Assembly (NCBI RefSeq): GCF_000830005.1
Contig: NZ_CP010407.1
Coordinates: 2,709,001 to 2,773,000 of the forward strand
Direction: 5' to 3'
From: Streptomyces vietnamensis
Lineage (GTDB): Bacteria; Actinomycetota; Actinomycetes; Streptomycetales; Streptomycetaceae
Length of the DNA stretch: 64,000 nt
The notes beneath the pieces were generated by a model. That model saw only the letters and a list, made by a program, of their open reading frames with translations, made no database searches and was not told the DNA's origin. The position numbers were made by a program, and so were the translations under genes. Positions within the stretch are counted from its first letter, which is position 1; each line of letters starts with the position of its first letter. This document shows, piece after piece, positions 50,197-58,057 of the stretch.

Positions 50197-50814
50197 GTGA
50201 GCAACAAGAGCAAGGGGTGGGTCATAGCCGTGGCCGCCGGCGCCGGGATCTGGCTCGTCCAGAACGGCTCGGAGACCGTCACCCCGCCCGTGCCGTCGGC
50301 CGCGCAGGCCTTCGCCGCCGGGCCGAGCGTGCACACCGACGCCGCCGCCGACCCGCTGCCGCCCTCGCCGCCGGTCCGGCTGCGGATCCCCGAGACCGAC
50401 GTGGACGCCCCGATGATGCGGCTCGGCCTCAAGGAGAACGGCGCGCTCGACGTGCCGCCGGCCGCGGACCGGAACATGGCCGGCTGGTACGGGGACGGCA
50501 CCACGCCCGGCGCCAAGGGCACCGCGATCATCGCGGGCCACGTCGACAACGCCGACGGACCCGCCGTCTTCTACACGCTCGGCGCGCTCAAGAAGGGCCA
50601 CCGGATCGAGGTGGACCGGCAGGACGGGAAGACCGCCGTGTTCACGATCGACGCGATCGAGGTGTACGACAACAAGGACTTCCCGTCCCGGAAGGTCTAC
50701 GACGAGGCCGGCCGGGCCGAGATCCGGGTGATCACCTGCGGCGGCGGCTTCTCGAAGAAGAACGGCTACCAGGGGAACGTGGTCGCCTTCGGCCACCTCA
50801 TCGGGGTCCGCTGA
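50197..50814 (+). CDS. Class F sortase
   Basis: GTG 50197 follows GAGGGA. The 205-residue protein has an N-terminal membrane anchor (GWVIAVAAGAGIWLVQNG), a Pro-rich linker, and a sortase barrel with the catalytic His in AIIAGHVDN, Cys in VITCGGGF, and Arg in the strand before or loop after it. The short form with the TCGG motif matches actinobacterial class F sortases. It would act on the outer membrane face, joining or trimming surface proteins such as its neighbour. Confidence 0.88.
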   Translation: MSNKSKGWVIAVAAGAGIWLVQNGSETVTPPVPSAAQAFAAGPSVHTDAAADPLPPSPPVRLRIPETDVDAPMMRLGLKENGALDVPPAADRNMAGWYGDGTTPGAKGTAIIAGHVDNADGPAVFYTLGALKKGHRIEVDRQDGKTAVFTIDAIEVYDNKDFPSRKVYDEAGRAEIRVITCGGGFSKKNGYQGNVVAFGHLIGVR

Positions 50815-50818
50815 AAGA

Positions 50819-51604
50819 TCACGCCCACTGGTCGAAGGCCAGCTTCGCGACCAGCGAGAGCACCACGACGAGCAGGACGCCGCGGACGAACTCGGCCCCC
50901 TTGCTCAGCGCCATCCGCGCCCCGAGCATCCCGCCGGCCAGGTTGAAGACGGCCATGACGGCCGCGAGCTGCCAGTACACGCTGCCCTGGTACGCGAACA
51001 TGGCGAGCGCGCCCGCGTTGGTGCAGACGTTCACGATCTTCGCGGTGGCCGAGGCGGTCACCAGGTCCAGGTGGAGCACGGCCGTCAGCGCGAGGACGAG
51101 GAAGGTCCCGGTGCCGGGACCGAACAGGCCGTCGTAGAAGCCGATCCCGCCGCCGACGACCACGATCGCGGTCACGATCCGCGCCCGGGTCAGCGGCGCC
51201 CGCTCCTCCCCCTCGACCTTCGCGCCGAAGGAGGGCCGCAGCATCACGAAGGCCGCGACCGCGAGCAGCACCACCATGATCACCGGGCGCAGCACCTCGC
51301 TGCTGATCCCGGCCGCGAAGAACGCGCCGCCCATCGAGCCGAGGAGGGCCGCGAGCCCGATCCGTACCGCCGTCCACACCCGCACGGGCGCCTTGCGGAG
51401 GTAGGTGATCGCGGCCCCGGTGGTGCCCACGATCGAGACGGCCTTGTTGGTGCCGAGGACGTACGCGGCCGGGACGTGCGGAAGACCGAGCAGCAGGGCG
51501 GGCAGCTGGAGCAGCCCGCCACCGCCCACCACGGCGTCGATCCAGCCCGCCACGAGGGCGGCGAGGCAGAGCAGGACAAGGGTGGTCAGCGAGATGTCGG
51601 GCAT
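50819..51604 (-). CDS. TauE/SafE-family membrane permease
   Basis: ATG 51604 gives 261 residues with about 8 helices. The start MPDISLTTLVLLCLAALVAGW and WIDAVVGGGGLLQLPALL are the TauE/SafE signature, repeated in the second half as GIGFYDGLFGPGTGTFLVLAL. The family moves anions such as sulfite, sulfoacetate or related oxyanions. It is divergent from the nitrite-reductase operon across the GlnR-like box, so nitrite or nitrate handling is conceivable but unproved. Confidence 0.88.
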   Translation of the reverse strand: MPDISLTTLVLLCLAALVAGWIDAVVGGGGLLQLPALLLGLPHVPAAYVLGTNKAVSIVGTTGAAITYLRKAPVRVWTAVRIGLAALLGSMGGAFFAAGISSEVLRPVIMVVLLAVAAFVMLRPSFGAKVEGEERAPLTRARIVTAIVVVGGGIGFYDGLFGPGTGTFLVLALTAVLHLDLVTASATAKIVNVCTNAGALAMFAYQGSVYWQLAAVMAVFNLAGGMLGARMALSKGAEFVRGVLLVVVLSLVAKLAFDQWA

Positions 51605-51714
51605 GGTCGCGAGCCTAGGGAGGCGATCGTTGCCCCGTCCATCGGTCGCTTGATCGTTGAGTAGGTTCTGAGCTTGCGGCCTCACAGCGGCATCCGGTCC
51701 GGACGGAGATCAGC

Positions 51715-51752
51715 GTTCCGTCCGGGAAACAGCCGGGATCCCGACGGGTAAC
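51715..51752 (+). promoter_or_regulatory. GlnR-like box before the nitrite-reductase operon
   Basis: Pentamers at exact 11-bp steps: GTTCC (51715), GAAAC (51726), GATCC (51737) and GTAAC (51748). They follow the GlnR layout GTnAC-n6-GAAAC-n6-GTnAC-n6-GAAAC; the second is perfect and the others partly match. It ends 22 bp before the ATG at 51775. nirB is a known GlnR target in Streptomyces. Confidence 0.6.
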
Positions 51753-51774
51753 ACCGGCCTCGCACCCTTCCGGT

Positions 51775-53409
51775 ATGAGTACACGGATCGTGGTGGTCGG
51801 GGGCGGAACGGCGGGCGCCCGGCTCGCCCAGCGCCTGCCCGTCACCCTCCTCGGCGAGGAACCGCACGCCCCCTACAACAGGGTGCTGCTCGCCGACGTC
51901 CTCGCCGGACGGTACGCCCCCGAGGTCATCGCCCTGCCCGGAACCCGGGAGCCGGTACGGCTCGGGGTCCGGGCGGTACGGATCGACCGGGCGGCCCGGA
52001 CGGTCGAGTGCGCGGACGGCTCGCTGGTCGGGTACGACCGCCTGGTCCTGGCGACGGGCTCGAACCCGGTCCTCCCACCGCTGCGGGGCCTGCGGGGCGC
52101 GGCGCTCCCGGCCGGCGTCCACCCCTTCCGTACGCTCGACGACTGCCTGTCGCTGCGCGCGCTCGTACGGCCCGGGGTGCGGGCCGTCGTCATCGGCGGC
52201 GGGCTCCTCGGCGTCTCGGCCGCGCGGGCCCTCGCGGCGCTCGGCGCGGACGTGGTCCTGACCCAGCAGGGCGAGCGCCTCATGGAACGCCAACTCGACG
52301 CCCAGGCCTCCGCCCTGCTGCGCTCGCACGTCGAGGCGCTGGGGGTCGAGGTGCACACCGAGTGCCGGGTGAGCGGCCTGCGGCAGCGGGACGGGGCGGT
52401 CACGGCGGTCGAACTCGCCGACGGTTACGTCCTCGACACCCAGGTCGTGGTCCTGGCGTGCGGGGTCCGCCCCCGGGTGGCCCTGGCGAGGGAGGCGGGC
52501 CTGTCCGTCGCGACGGGCATCGTGGTCGACGACGAGCTCCGCACCTCGGACCCGCACATCCACGCGATCGGCGACTGCGCGGAGCACGGGGGGCGCGTGT
52601 ACGGCCTGGCGGGCCCGGCACTGGAACAGGCGGACGTCCTGGCGGACGTACTACTCGCGGAAACACCCGCGCCTGCCCGCACGGGCGCCCTGACCGGCGC
52701 CTCCGCCGAAGCCCGCGCGGGCACACGGGACGGCGCTCTTGGGGACGCCCCCGCGCCCGCGCGCACGCGGGACGGCGCCCACCCCCGTGTGGGCAATCGT
52801 CCCGCTGGGGCGGGACGGGTGGGCACACGGGACGGCGCGCCTGGCCGCGCCCCCGCCCTCCGCACCGACCCGCACCACGAGGACGCCGCGCATCCGGTGC
52901 GGGCCCAGGCCCGGGAGCCTCTGGCGCCGGCAGGGCGCGGGTCCGCTGTGCCCACCCTCCCCCAAGCGCTCGGCTTCGCTCGAGCAGGGGGGACCCCCCT
53001 CGCCCCGGCGGAACGCATGCCCACAGCGGGCGGGGCGCAGCCCACAGCGGCGACACCCGCGCCAGCGCCAGCCGAGGCGCAGCCCGCATCGGCCGGAAGC
53101 GCACCCGCCGCGCGCTACACCGGCACCCGCGCCCTCACCCGCCTCACGCTCGGAGGGGCGCGGCCCCTCGACCTCGCCGCGTTCGGTGAAGTCACCGCCC
53201 AGCCGGGCGACGACGTCGTCCAGCTCGCCGACGCCACGCGCGCCGCCTACCGGAAGGTCGTCGTCCGCGGGGACCGGCTCGTCGGGGGCGTCCTCCTCGG
53301 CGACCTCGCCGCGGTCGGCGCGCTCGCAAGGGCCTGGGAGGGCGACGAGGCCCTGCCCGACGCGGCCCCCCTGCTCCACCTGCTCACCCACGACGGAGGC
53401 TCCTCATGA
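51775..53409 (+). CDS. FAD-dependent reductase of nitrite/nitrate assimilation with an expanded linker
   Basis: The 544-residue protein has the NirB/NasB-type flavoprotein core in residues 1-300: FAD loop VVVGGGTAGARLAQRL, PYNRVLLADVLAG, NAD(P) loop VVIGGGLLGVSAARALAALG and IHAIGDCAEHGG. Residues 455-544 (TRALTRLTLGGARPLDLAAF...YRKVVVRGDRLVGGVLLGDL) form the usual C-terminal cap. Between them lie about 150 Ala/Pro/Gly/Arg-rich residues encoded by repeated DNA, including two palindromic elements. The stop overlaps nirB by 4 bp. It likely supplies electrons to NasA or NirB. Only weak ribosome-site similarity precedes the ATG. Confidence 0.82.
   Translation: MSTRIVVVGGGTAGARLAQRLPVTLLGEEPHAPYNRVLLADVLAGRYAPEVIALPGTREPVRLGVRAVRIDRAARTVECADGSLVGYDRLVLATGSNPVLPPLRGLRGAALPAGVHPFRTLDDCLSLRALVRPGVRAVVIGGGLLGVSAARALAALGADVVLTQQGERLMERQLDAQASALLRSHVEALGVEVHTECRVSGLRQRDGAVTAVELADGYVLDTQVVVLACGVRPRVALAREAGLSVATGIVVDDELRTSDPHIHAIGDCAEHGGRVYGLAGPALEQADVLADVLLAETPAPARTGALTGASAEARAGTRDGALGDAPAPARTRDGAHPRVGNRPAGAGRVGTRDGAPGRAPALRTDPHHEDAAHPVRAQAREPLAPAGRGSAVPTLPQALGFARAGGTPLAPAERMPTAGGAQPTAATPAPAPAEAQPASAGSAPAARYTGTRALTRLTLGGARPLDLAAFGEVTAQPGDDVVQLADATRAAYRKVVVRGDRLVGGVLLGDLAAVGALARAWEGDEALPDAAPLLHLLTHDGGSS
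52779..52838. repeat. Palindromic repeat element inside the reductase linker (element A)
   Basis: The core CGTCCCGC-TGGG-GCGGGACG (52798-52817) is a perfect 8-bp hairpin flanked by GTGGGCAAT and GGTGGGCACACGGGACGGCGC. The last 18 bp also recur at about 52718-52735. From memory this sequence is abundant between genes in Streptomyces genomes; here it is read in frame as protein. Confidence 0.65.
52954..53000. repeat. Palindromic repeat element inside the reductase linker (element B)
   Basis: The block starts ACCCTCCCCCAAGCGCTCGG and continues through CTTCGCTCGAGCAGGGGGG; CCCCC pairs with GGGGG around an inner GCTCG...CGAGC stem. The 3' end is the odd palindrome AGGGGGG-A-CCCCCCT (52986-53000). 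I recall nearly this sequence as a very common intergenic element in Streptomyces. In frame it encodes PTLPQALGFARAGGTPL. Confidence 0.7.
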
Positions 53410-55943
53410 CCACCCCCACCATCGTCCTGGTCGGCCACGGAATGGTCGGCCAGCGGTTCCTCGAGGCGCTCGCCGACCGTGGCGTCACCGAGCGGGCCAG
53501 GATCGTGGTGCTCTGCGAGGAGCCGCGCCCGGCCTACGACCGCGTCCAGCTGACCTCGTACTTCTCCGGGAAGACCCCGGACGACCTGTCGATGGTCGAG
53601 GACGGGTTCCTCGAGAAGCACGGCATCGAGCTGTACGTGAACGACCCGGCCGAGACGGTGGACCGGGCGGCCCGGACGGTCACCGCCCGCTCCGGCCGGG
53701 TCTTCGCGTACGACACGCTCGTCCTGGCCACCGGCTCGTACCCCTTCGTGCCGCCCGTCCCCGGCAAGGACGCCGAGGGCTGTTTCGTCTACCGCACGAT
53801 CGAGGACCTCCTCGCGATCGAGGAGTACGCGAAGACGGCGACGACCGGCGCGGTCGTCGGCGGCGGCCTGCTCGGCCTGGAGGCGGCGGGCGCGCTCAAG
53901 GGCCTCGGGCTCGACACGCACGTCGTGGAGTTCGCGCCGCGCCTGATGCCGGTGCAGGTCGACGAGGGCGGCGGTGCGGCCCTGCTGCGGACGATCGAGG
54001 GGATGGGTCTGACCGTCCACACGGGCACGGGCACGCAGGAGATCGTGACCGGGGGCGACGGCGCCGTGGTGGGCATGAAGCTGTCGGACGGTTCCGAACT
54101 GGCCACGGACATGGTCGTGTTCTCGGCGGGTGTACGCCCCCGGGACCAGCTGGCCCGCGACTGCGGCCTCGCCGTCGGCGAGCGCGGTGGCATCGCCGTG
54201 GACGAGTTCTGCCGGACCTCCGACCCCGCGGTCTTCGCGATCGGCGAGTGCGCGCTGGCCTCGGACGGCCGGGTGTACGGCCTGGTGGCGCCGGGCTACG
54301 AGATGGCGCAGACGGCGGCTGCGGCCATCGCCGACCACGCGAGCGGCGACGGCTTCACCGGCGCCGACATGTCGACCAAGCTGAAGCTGCTCGGCGTGGA
54401 CGTGGCCTCCTTCGGCGACGCGCACGGCACGGCCGAGGGCTGCCTCGACGTCGTGTACTCCGACTCCCGCTCGGGCGTCTACAAGAAGCTGGTGATCTCC
54501 GGTGACGGGGTGCTGCTCGGCGGCGTCCTGGTCGGCGACGCCGAGCAGTACGGCCTGCTCCGCCCGCTCACCGGCACGGTCCCGCCGGTCTCCCCCGAGC
54601 AGCTGGTGCTCCCGGCGGGCGCGGGCGCCCCGGTCTCGCTCGGCCCGTCGGCGCTGCCGGACGACGCCGTCATCTGCTCCTGCCACAACGTGACGAAGCA
54701 CGCGATCGGCCAGTGCACGAGCCTGCCCGAGGTGAAGCGGTGCACCAAGGCCGGTACGGGCTGCGGCAGTTGCGTGAAGGTGATCGAGAAGCTGCTGCCG
54801 GCCGCCGTCGACAAGGGGCTGTGCGGCTGCTTCTCGTACACCCGGAGCGAGCTGTACGAGATCGCCCGCACCCTGCGCCTGACCTCCTTCGCGGCGCTGC
54901 TCGACTCGCACGGGCGCGAGGAGGCGCGGGGCGGTGAGGGCTGCGAGGTCTGCAAGCCGACCGTCGGGTCCATCCTGGCCTCCCTCGCCCCGACACTCGG
55001 GATTGGCGGCTACATCCTGGACGGCGAGCAGGCCTCCCTCCAGGACACCAACGACCACTTCCTCGCCAACCTGCAGCGCAACGGCTCCTATTCGGTGGTG
55101 CCGCGCATCCCCGGCGGCGAGATCACCCCGGACAAGCTGATCGTGATCGGCGAGGTGGCCCGCGACTTCGGCCTCTACACGAAGATCACCGGCGGCCAGC
55201 GGATCGACCTCTTCGGCGCCCGGGTGGACCAACTGCCCTCGATCTGGACCCGGTTGGTCGACGCGGGCTTCGAGTCGGGACACGCGTACGGCAAGGCACT
55301 GCGCACGGTGAAGTCCTGCGTCGGGCAGACCTGGTGCCGCTACGGCGTCCAGGACTCCGTGAAGATGGCGATCCAGCTGGAGCTGCGCTACCGGGGCCTG
55401 CGCGCCCCGCACAAGCTGAAGTCGGCGGTCTCGGGCTGCGCCCGCGAGTGCGCGGAGGCCCAGTCGAAGGACTTCGGGATCATCGCGACGGCGAACGGCT
55501 GGAACCTGTACGTCGGCGGGAACGGCGGCGCGACCCCGCGCCACGCGGACCTGCTCGCCCAGGACCTCTCGGACGCCGAACTGGTCCGTCTGATCGACCG
55601 GTTCCTGATGTTCTACATCCGGACGGCGGACCGTCTTGAGCGGACGTCGACCTGGCTGGAGCGCCTGGAGGGCGGGCTCGACCACCTCAAGGACGTGGTG
55701 GTGCACGACTCGCTCGGGCTCTGCGACGAGCTGGAGGCGCTGATGGCCGCGCACGTCGCCGACTACCGCGACGAGTGGGCCGAGACCCTGGACGACCCGG
55801 AGCGGCTGCGGCGCTTCGTGTCCTTCGTGAACGCGCCCGGGGCGCCGGACCCGTCGGTCCGGTTCGTGCCGGAGCGCGACCAGATCAAGCCGGACCTCAC
55901 GATTCTCACGATCGGAAACCTGGAAGGGGCCACCTCCCGATGA
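53406..55943 (+). CDS. nirB: Nitrite reductase (NADH) large subunit
   Basis: ATG 53406 overlaps the previous stop. The 845-residue protein is a full NirB: FAD/NADH reductase domain (1-400; VLVGHGMVGQRFLEAL and GGGLLGLEAAGAL), BFD-like [2Fe-2S] domain with CSCHN near residue 424 and CGSC near 455, a second BFD-type region (GCEVCKPTVGSIL), and the sirohaem/[4Fe-4S] ferredoxin-sulfite-reductase fold with the cysteines in KSCVGQTWCRYG (about 637-645) and SGCARECAEAQ (about 676-682). It reduces nitrite to ammonium in the cytosol. Sirohaem can be made with the chelatase at 33935. Confidence 0.97.
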   Translation: MTTPTIVLVGHGMVGQRFLEALADRGVTERARIVVLCEEPRPAYDRVQLTSYFSGKTPDDLSMVEDGFLEKHGIELYVNDPAETVDRAARTVTARSGRVFAYDTLVLATGSYPFVPPVPGKDAEGCFVYRTIEDLLAIEEYAKTATTGAVVGGGLLGLEAAGALKGLGLDTHVVEFAPRLMPVQVDEGGGAALLRTIEGMGLTVHTGTGTQEIVTGGDGAVVGMKLSDGSELATDMVVFSAGVRPRDQLARDCGLAVGERGGIAVDEFCRTSDPAVFAIGECALASDGRVYGLVAPGYEMAQTAAAAIADHASGDGFTGADMSTKLKLLGVDVASFGDAHGTAEGCLDVVYSDSRSGVYKKLVISGDGVLLGGVLVGDAEQYGLLRPLTGTVPPVSPEQLVLPAGAGAPVSLGPSALPDDAVICSCHNVTKHAIGQCTSLPEVKRCTKAGTGCGSCVKVIEKLLPAAVDKGLCGCFSYTRSELYEIARTLRLTSFAALLDSHGREEARGGEGCEVCKPTVGSILASLAPTLGIGGYILDGEQASLQDTNDHFLANLQRNGSYSVVPRIPGGEITPDKLIVIGEVARDFGLYTKITGGQRIDLFGARVDQLPSIWTRLVDAGFESGHAYGKALRTVKSCVGQTWCRYGVQDSVKMAIQLELRYRGLRAPHKLKSAVSGCARECAEAQSKDFGIIATANGWNLYVGGNGGATPRHADLLAQDLSDAELVRLIDRFLMFYIRTADRLERTSTWLERLEGGLDHLKDVVVHDSLGLCDELEALMAAHVADYRDEWAETLDDPERLRRFVSFVNAPGAPDPSVRFVPERDQIKPDLTILTIGNLEGATSR

Positions 55944-56272
55944 CGACGACACTCGAGCTCTCCGTCTCCCCCGACTCCTGGATGGCGGTCTGCGAGGAGG
56001 CCCGGCTGACCCCCGGCCGGGGCGTGGCGGCACTCCTTCCGGACGGCCGGCAGGCGGCGGTCTTCCGGGACCGGGCGGGCCGGACGTACGCGATCGACAA
56101 CCGCGATCCGTTCACGGGGGCGCAGGTGCTCTCCCGGGGGCTCATCGGCTCGGTGGGCGGGCGGCCGTTCGTGGCCTCGCCGCTCCTGAAGCAGCGCTTC
56201 GACCTGGAGACGGGCCGGTGCCTGGACGACGACGAGGTCGCGGTGGCGGTCTATCCGGTGCGCACGAAGTAA
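55940..56272 (+). CDS. nirD: Nitrite reductase (NADH) small subunit
   Basis: ATG 55940 lies within the nirB stop (ATGA). The 110-residue protein has the Rieske-like NirD fold (MAVCEEARLTPGRGVAALL, FRDRAGRTYAIDNRDPFTG, VASPLLKQRFDLETGRCLDD). As in other NirD proteins the Cys/His cluster ligands of true Rieske proteins are absent. It is required with NirB for activity. It is the last gene of the three-gene operon. Confidence 0.95.
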   Translation: MTTTLELSVSPDSWMAVCEEARLTPGRGVAALLPDGRQAAVFRDRAGRTYAIDNRDPFTGAQVLSRGLIGSVGGRPFVASPLLKQRFDLETGRCLDDDEVAVAVYPVRTK

Positions 56273-56291
56273 CTTGACCGATCGTTCCAGA
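56271..56291. promoter_or_regulatory. TetR operator, upstream copy
   Basis: AACTTGACCG-AT-CGTTCCAGA starts at 56271 (overlapping the last bases of nirD) and is matched in inverted orientation at 56936-56956, on the other side of the tetR-type gene, with 19 of 21 bases identical. Likely autoregulatory site, 18 bp before the GTG start. Confidence 0.75.
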
Positions 56292-56309
56292 TAGCCGTAC
56301 GGTCCTCTC

Positions 56310-56894
56310 GTGGCCAGGACCAAGGAATTCGATCCGGAGGCCGCGCTCCAGGCGGCGCTCGAACTGTTCTGGGCGCGCGGCTACGAGGCGACGACGATGT
56401 CGGACCTCGTGGAGCACCTCGGCATCGGCCGCGCCAGCATCTACGCGACCTTCGGCAACAAGCACGAGCTGTACCTGAAGGCGATGAACCGCTACCTGGA
56501 GACCCGCGACCCGCGGATCGTCGAGGAGCTGTCCGCGCCGGGCCCGGCGCTGCCGGCCGTGCGGGCGCTCGTCCGCCGCTTCGCCACCGAGGCGGCGGCG
56601 GACGGGGAGCGCCTGAACGGCTGCTTCGTCACCAACTCGGCGGCGGAGCTCGGCCCGCACGACACGGTGGTCGCCCGCCGGGTCGAGCTGAGCTGGGAAC
56701 AGATCGAGACGCTCCTGCACGGGGCGCTCACCCGGGCCCGCGCCGGGGGCGAGCTCCCGGCCGACCGGGACCCGCGGGCGCTCGCCCGGATGCTGCTCGT
56801 CCTGCTCCAGGGGATCCGGGTGGTCGGCAAGGTGTCGAGCGACCCGGGCCGGGTGACGGACGCGGCGGAGCAGGCACTGGGGCTGTTGGGCTGA
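56310..56894 (+). CDS. TetR-family transcriptional repressor
   Basis: GTG 56310 gives 194 residues. The N-terminal helix-turn-helix is typical: ALELFWARGYEATTMSDLVEHLGIGRASIYATFGNKHELY. The ligand domain follows the TetR_C-type fold with FATEAAADGERLNGCFVTNSAAELG. Two near-identical operators flank the gene, one before itself and one before the MFS remnant. Ligand unknown, but likely an exported toxic compound given the MFS remnant. Confidence 0.92.
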   Translation: MARTKEFDPEAALQAALELFWARGYEATTMSDLVEHLGIGRASIYATFGNKHELYLKAMNRYLETRDPRIVEELSAPGPALPAVRALVRRFATEAAADGERLNGCFVTNSAAELGPHDTVVARRVELSWEQIETLLHGALTRARAGGELPADRDPRALARMLLVLLQGIRVVGKVSSDPGRVTDAAEQALGLLG

Positions 56895-56899
56895 GCAGT

Positions 56900-56922
56900 G
56901 GGCGCCCACGGGGGCGCCCTTT
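56900..56922 (+). terminator. Terminator after the tetR-type gene
   Basis: GGGCGCCC (56900-56907), loop ACGG, GGGCGCCC (56912-56919), followed by TTTCTT. It ends the regulator transcript just before the second operator. Confidence 0.85.
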
Positions 56923-56935
56923 CTTCGGGCTTCAT

Positions 56936-56956
56936 TCTGGAACGTACGGTCAAGTT
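56936..56956. promoter_or_regulatory. TetR operator, downstream copy
   Basis: The complement reads AACTTGACCG-TA-CGTTCCAGA, matching the copy at 56271 except at the two central bases. It lies 9 bp before the MFS remnant start, where repression would block transcription of the downstream MFS remnant and SDR genes. Confidence 0.75.
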
Positions 56957-56965
56957 CAGAGGGGG

Positions 56966-57268
56966 ATGGGGATGGAAACGACGACGACACGGTTACGACG
57001 ACCCCGGGCCGTGGACTCCCGGCACGGCTTCCTCCTCCTCCTCGGCGCCGTGCAGATGACGCTCATCTTCACGCTCGCCTCGCTCGCCGTCCCGCTCCCC
57101 CGCATCGGCGCCGAGTTCCGGCTCGACCGCGCCGAACTGATCCTGCTGAGCGCCGCCTACGGACTGGCCTTCGCCGGACTGCTCCTCCTCGGCGGGGACG
57201 CGGTGTCACTGGCGGCCGCGGCCGTCCTGTTCACCGTCCTCGCCACCGTCACCTCCCGCACCCGATAA
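56966..57268 (+). pseudogene. Internally deleted MFS transporter remnant (TetR-regulated)
   Basis: The 100-residue frame starts at ATG 56966 or 56972 (GGGGGATGGGG upstream). Residues 20-76 read MTLIFTLASLAVPLPRIGAE... LDRAELILLSAAYGLAFAGLLLLGG, the first two helices of a drug-efflux MFS protein, ending just where the loop-2/3 GRxAD motif should follow. Instead it jumps to DAVSLAAAAVLFTVLATVTSRTR, which looks like the last helix and tail. About 350 or more residues are missing, yet the frame is open. It may be dead, or a two- or three-helix membrane peptide. An SDR gene follows 9 bp later. Confidence 0.7.
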
Positions 57269-57277
57269 GGAGCTCCC

Positions 57278-58042
57278 ATGTCCGCACGCTTCACCGACCG
57301 CACCGTCCTCGTCACCGGCGCCGGTTCCGGTCTCGGCCGAGTCATCGCGCTCGCCTTCGCCGCCGAGGGCGCGAAGGTCGTCGTCGCCGGCCGTACGGCG
57401 GAGTCCCTCGACGGGACGGTCGCCCTGATCGAGGCCGCCGGGGGCACGGCCGCCGCGGTGACCGCCGACGTGGCGAGCGCCGGGTCCACCCGGGAGCTGG
57501 TCCGGCGCACGGTCGAGCTGTTCGGCGGCCTGGACGTCGCCGTGAACAACGCGGGGGTCTTCCGGGGCGGCGGCCACAGCGCCGCCGACCTTCCCCTCGA
57601 CGACTGGCGGACGCTGCTCGACATCAACGTCACGGGCGTCCTGCACGCGCTCCAGGCCGAGGTCGCGCACATGCGGGCGAACGGCGGCGGGGCCATCGTG
57701 AACATCGCGTCCAACCTGGGCCCGCACGTCCGGATCCCCGGGGTCTTCGGCTACCAGGTCTCCAAGGCGGCGGTCTCGGCGATGACCCGGGCGGCGGCCC
57801 TGGACCACATCGGCGACGGGGTCCGGATCAACGCGGTCAGCCCCGGCGCGGCGGAGTCCACGATGTCGCTGCGGCCCGGCGAGACGGAGGCCGAGCGGGA
57901 GGTCCGGATGAAGGAGCAGTCGCCCCTCGGCCGCATCTCGTCGGCGGCGGAGGTGGCGGCTGCGGTGCTGTACCTCGCGTCGGACGACGCGGGCTCCGCC
58001 GTCGGCACGGACCTGGTGATCGACGGCGGAGTCTCGGCCTGA
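57278..58042 (+). CDS. Short-chain dehydrogenase/reductase
   Basis: The 254-residue protein is a classical SDR: cofactor motif VTGAGSGLGRVIAL (TGxxxGxG), NNAG (VNNAGVFRG), catalytic Ser in IVNIASNLG, Tyr-x3-Lys as YQVSK, and the C-terminal VGTDLVIDGGVSA. AGRTAESLD after beta2 suggests NADP preference. It lies 9 bp after the MFS remnant and so may be controlled by the TetR-type repressor. Substrate unknown. Confidence 0.93.
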   Translation: MSARFTDRTVLVTGAGSGLGRVIALAFAAEGAKVVVAGRTAESLDGTVALIEAAGGTAAAVTADVASAGSTRELVRRTVELFGGLDVAVNNAGVFRGGGHSAADLPLDDWRTLLDINVTGVLHALQAEVAHMRANGGGAIVNIASNLGPHVRIPGVFGYQVSKAAVSAMTRAAALDHIGDGVRINAVSPGAAESTMSLRPGETEAEREVRMKEQSPLGRISSAAEVAAAVLYLASDDAGSAVGTDLVIDGGVSA

Positions 58043-58057
58043 GGCCTGCGGCCCGAA

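Noticed and set aside
55940..56272. NirD as a broken Rieske protein because Cys/His ligands are missing
   Set aside because: NirD proteins as a family lack the cluster ligands, so this is the normal state.
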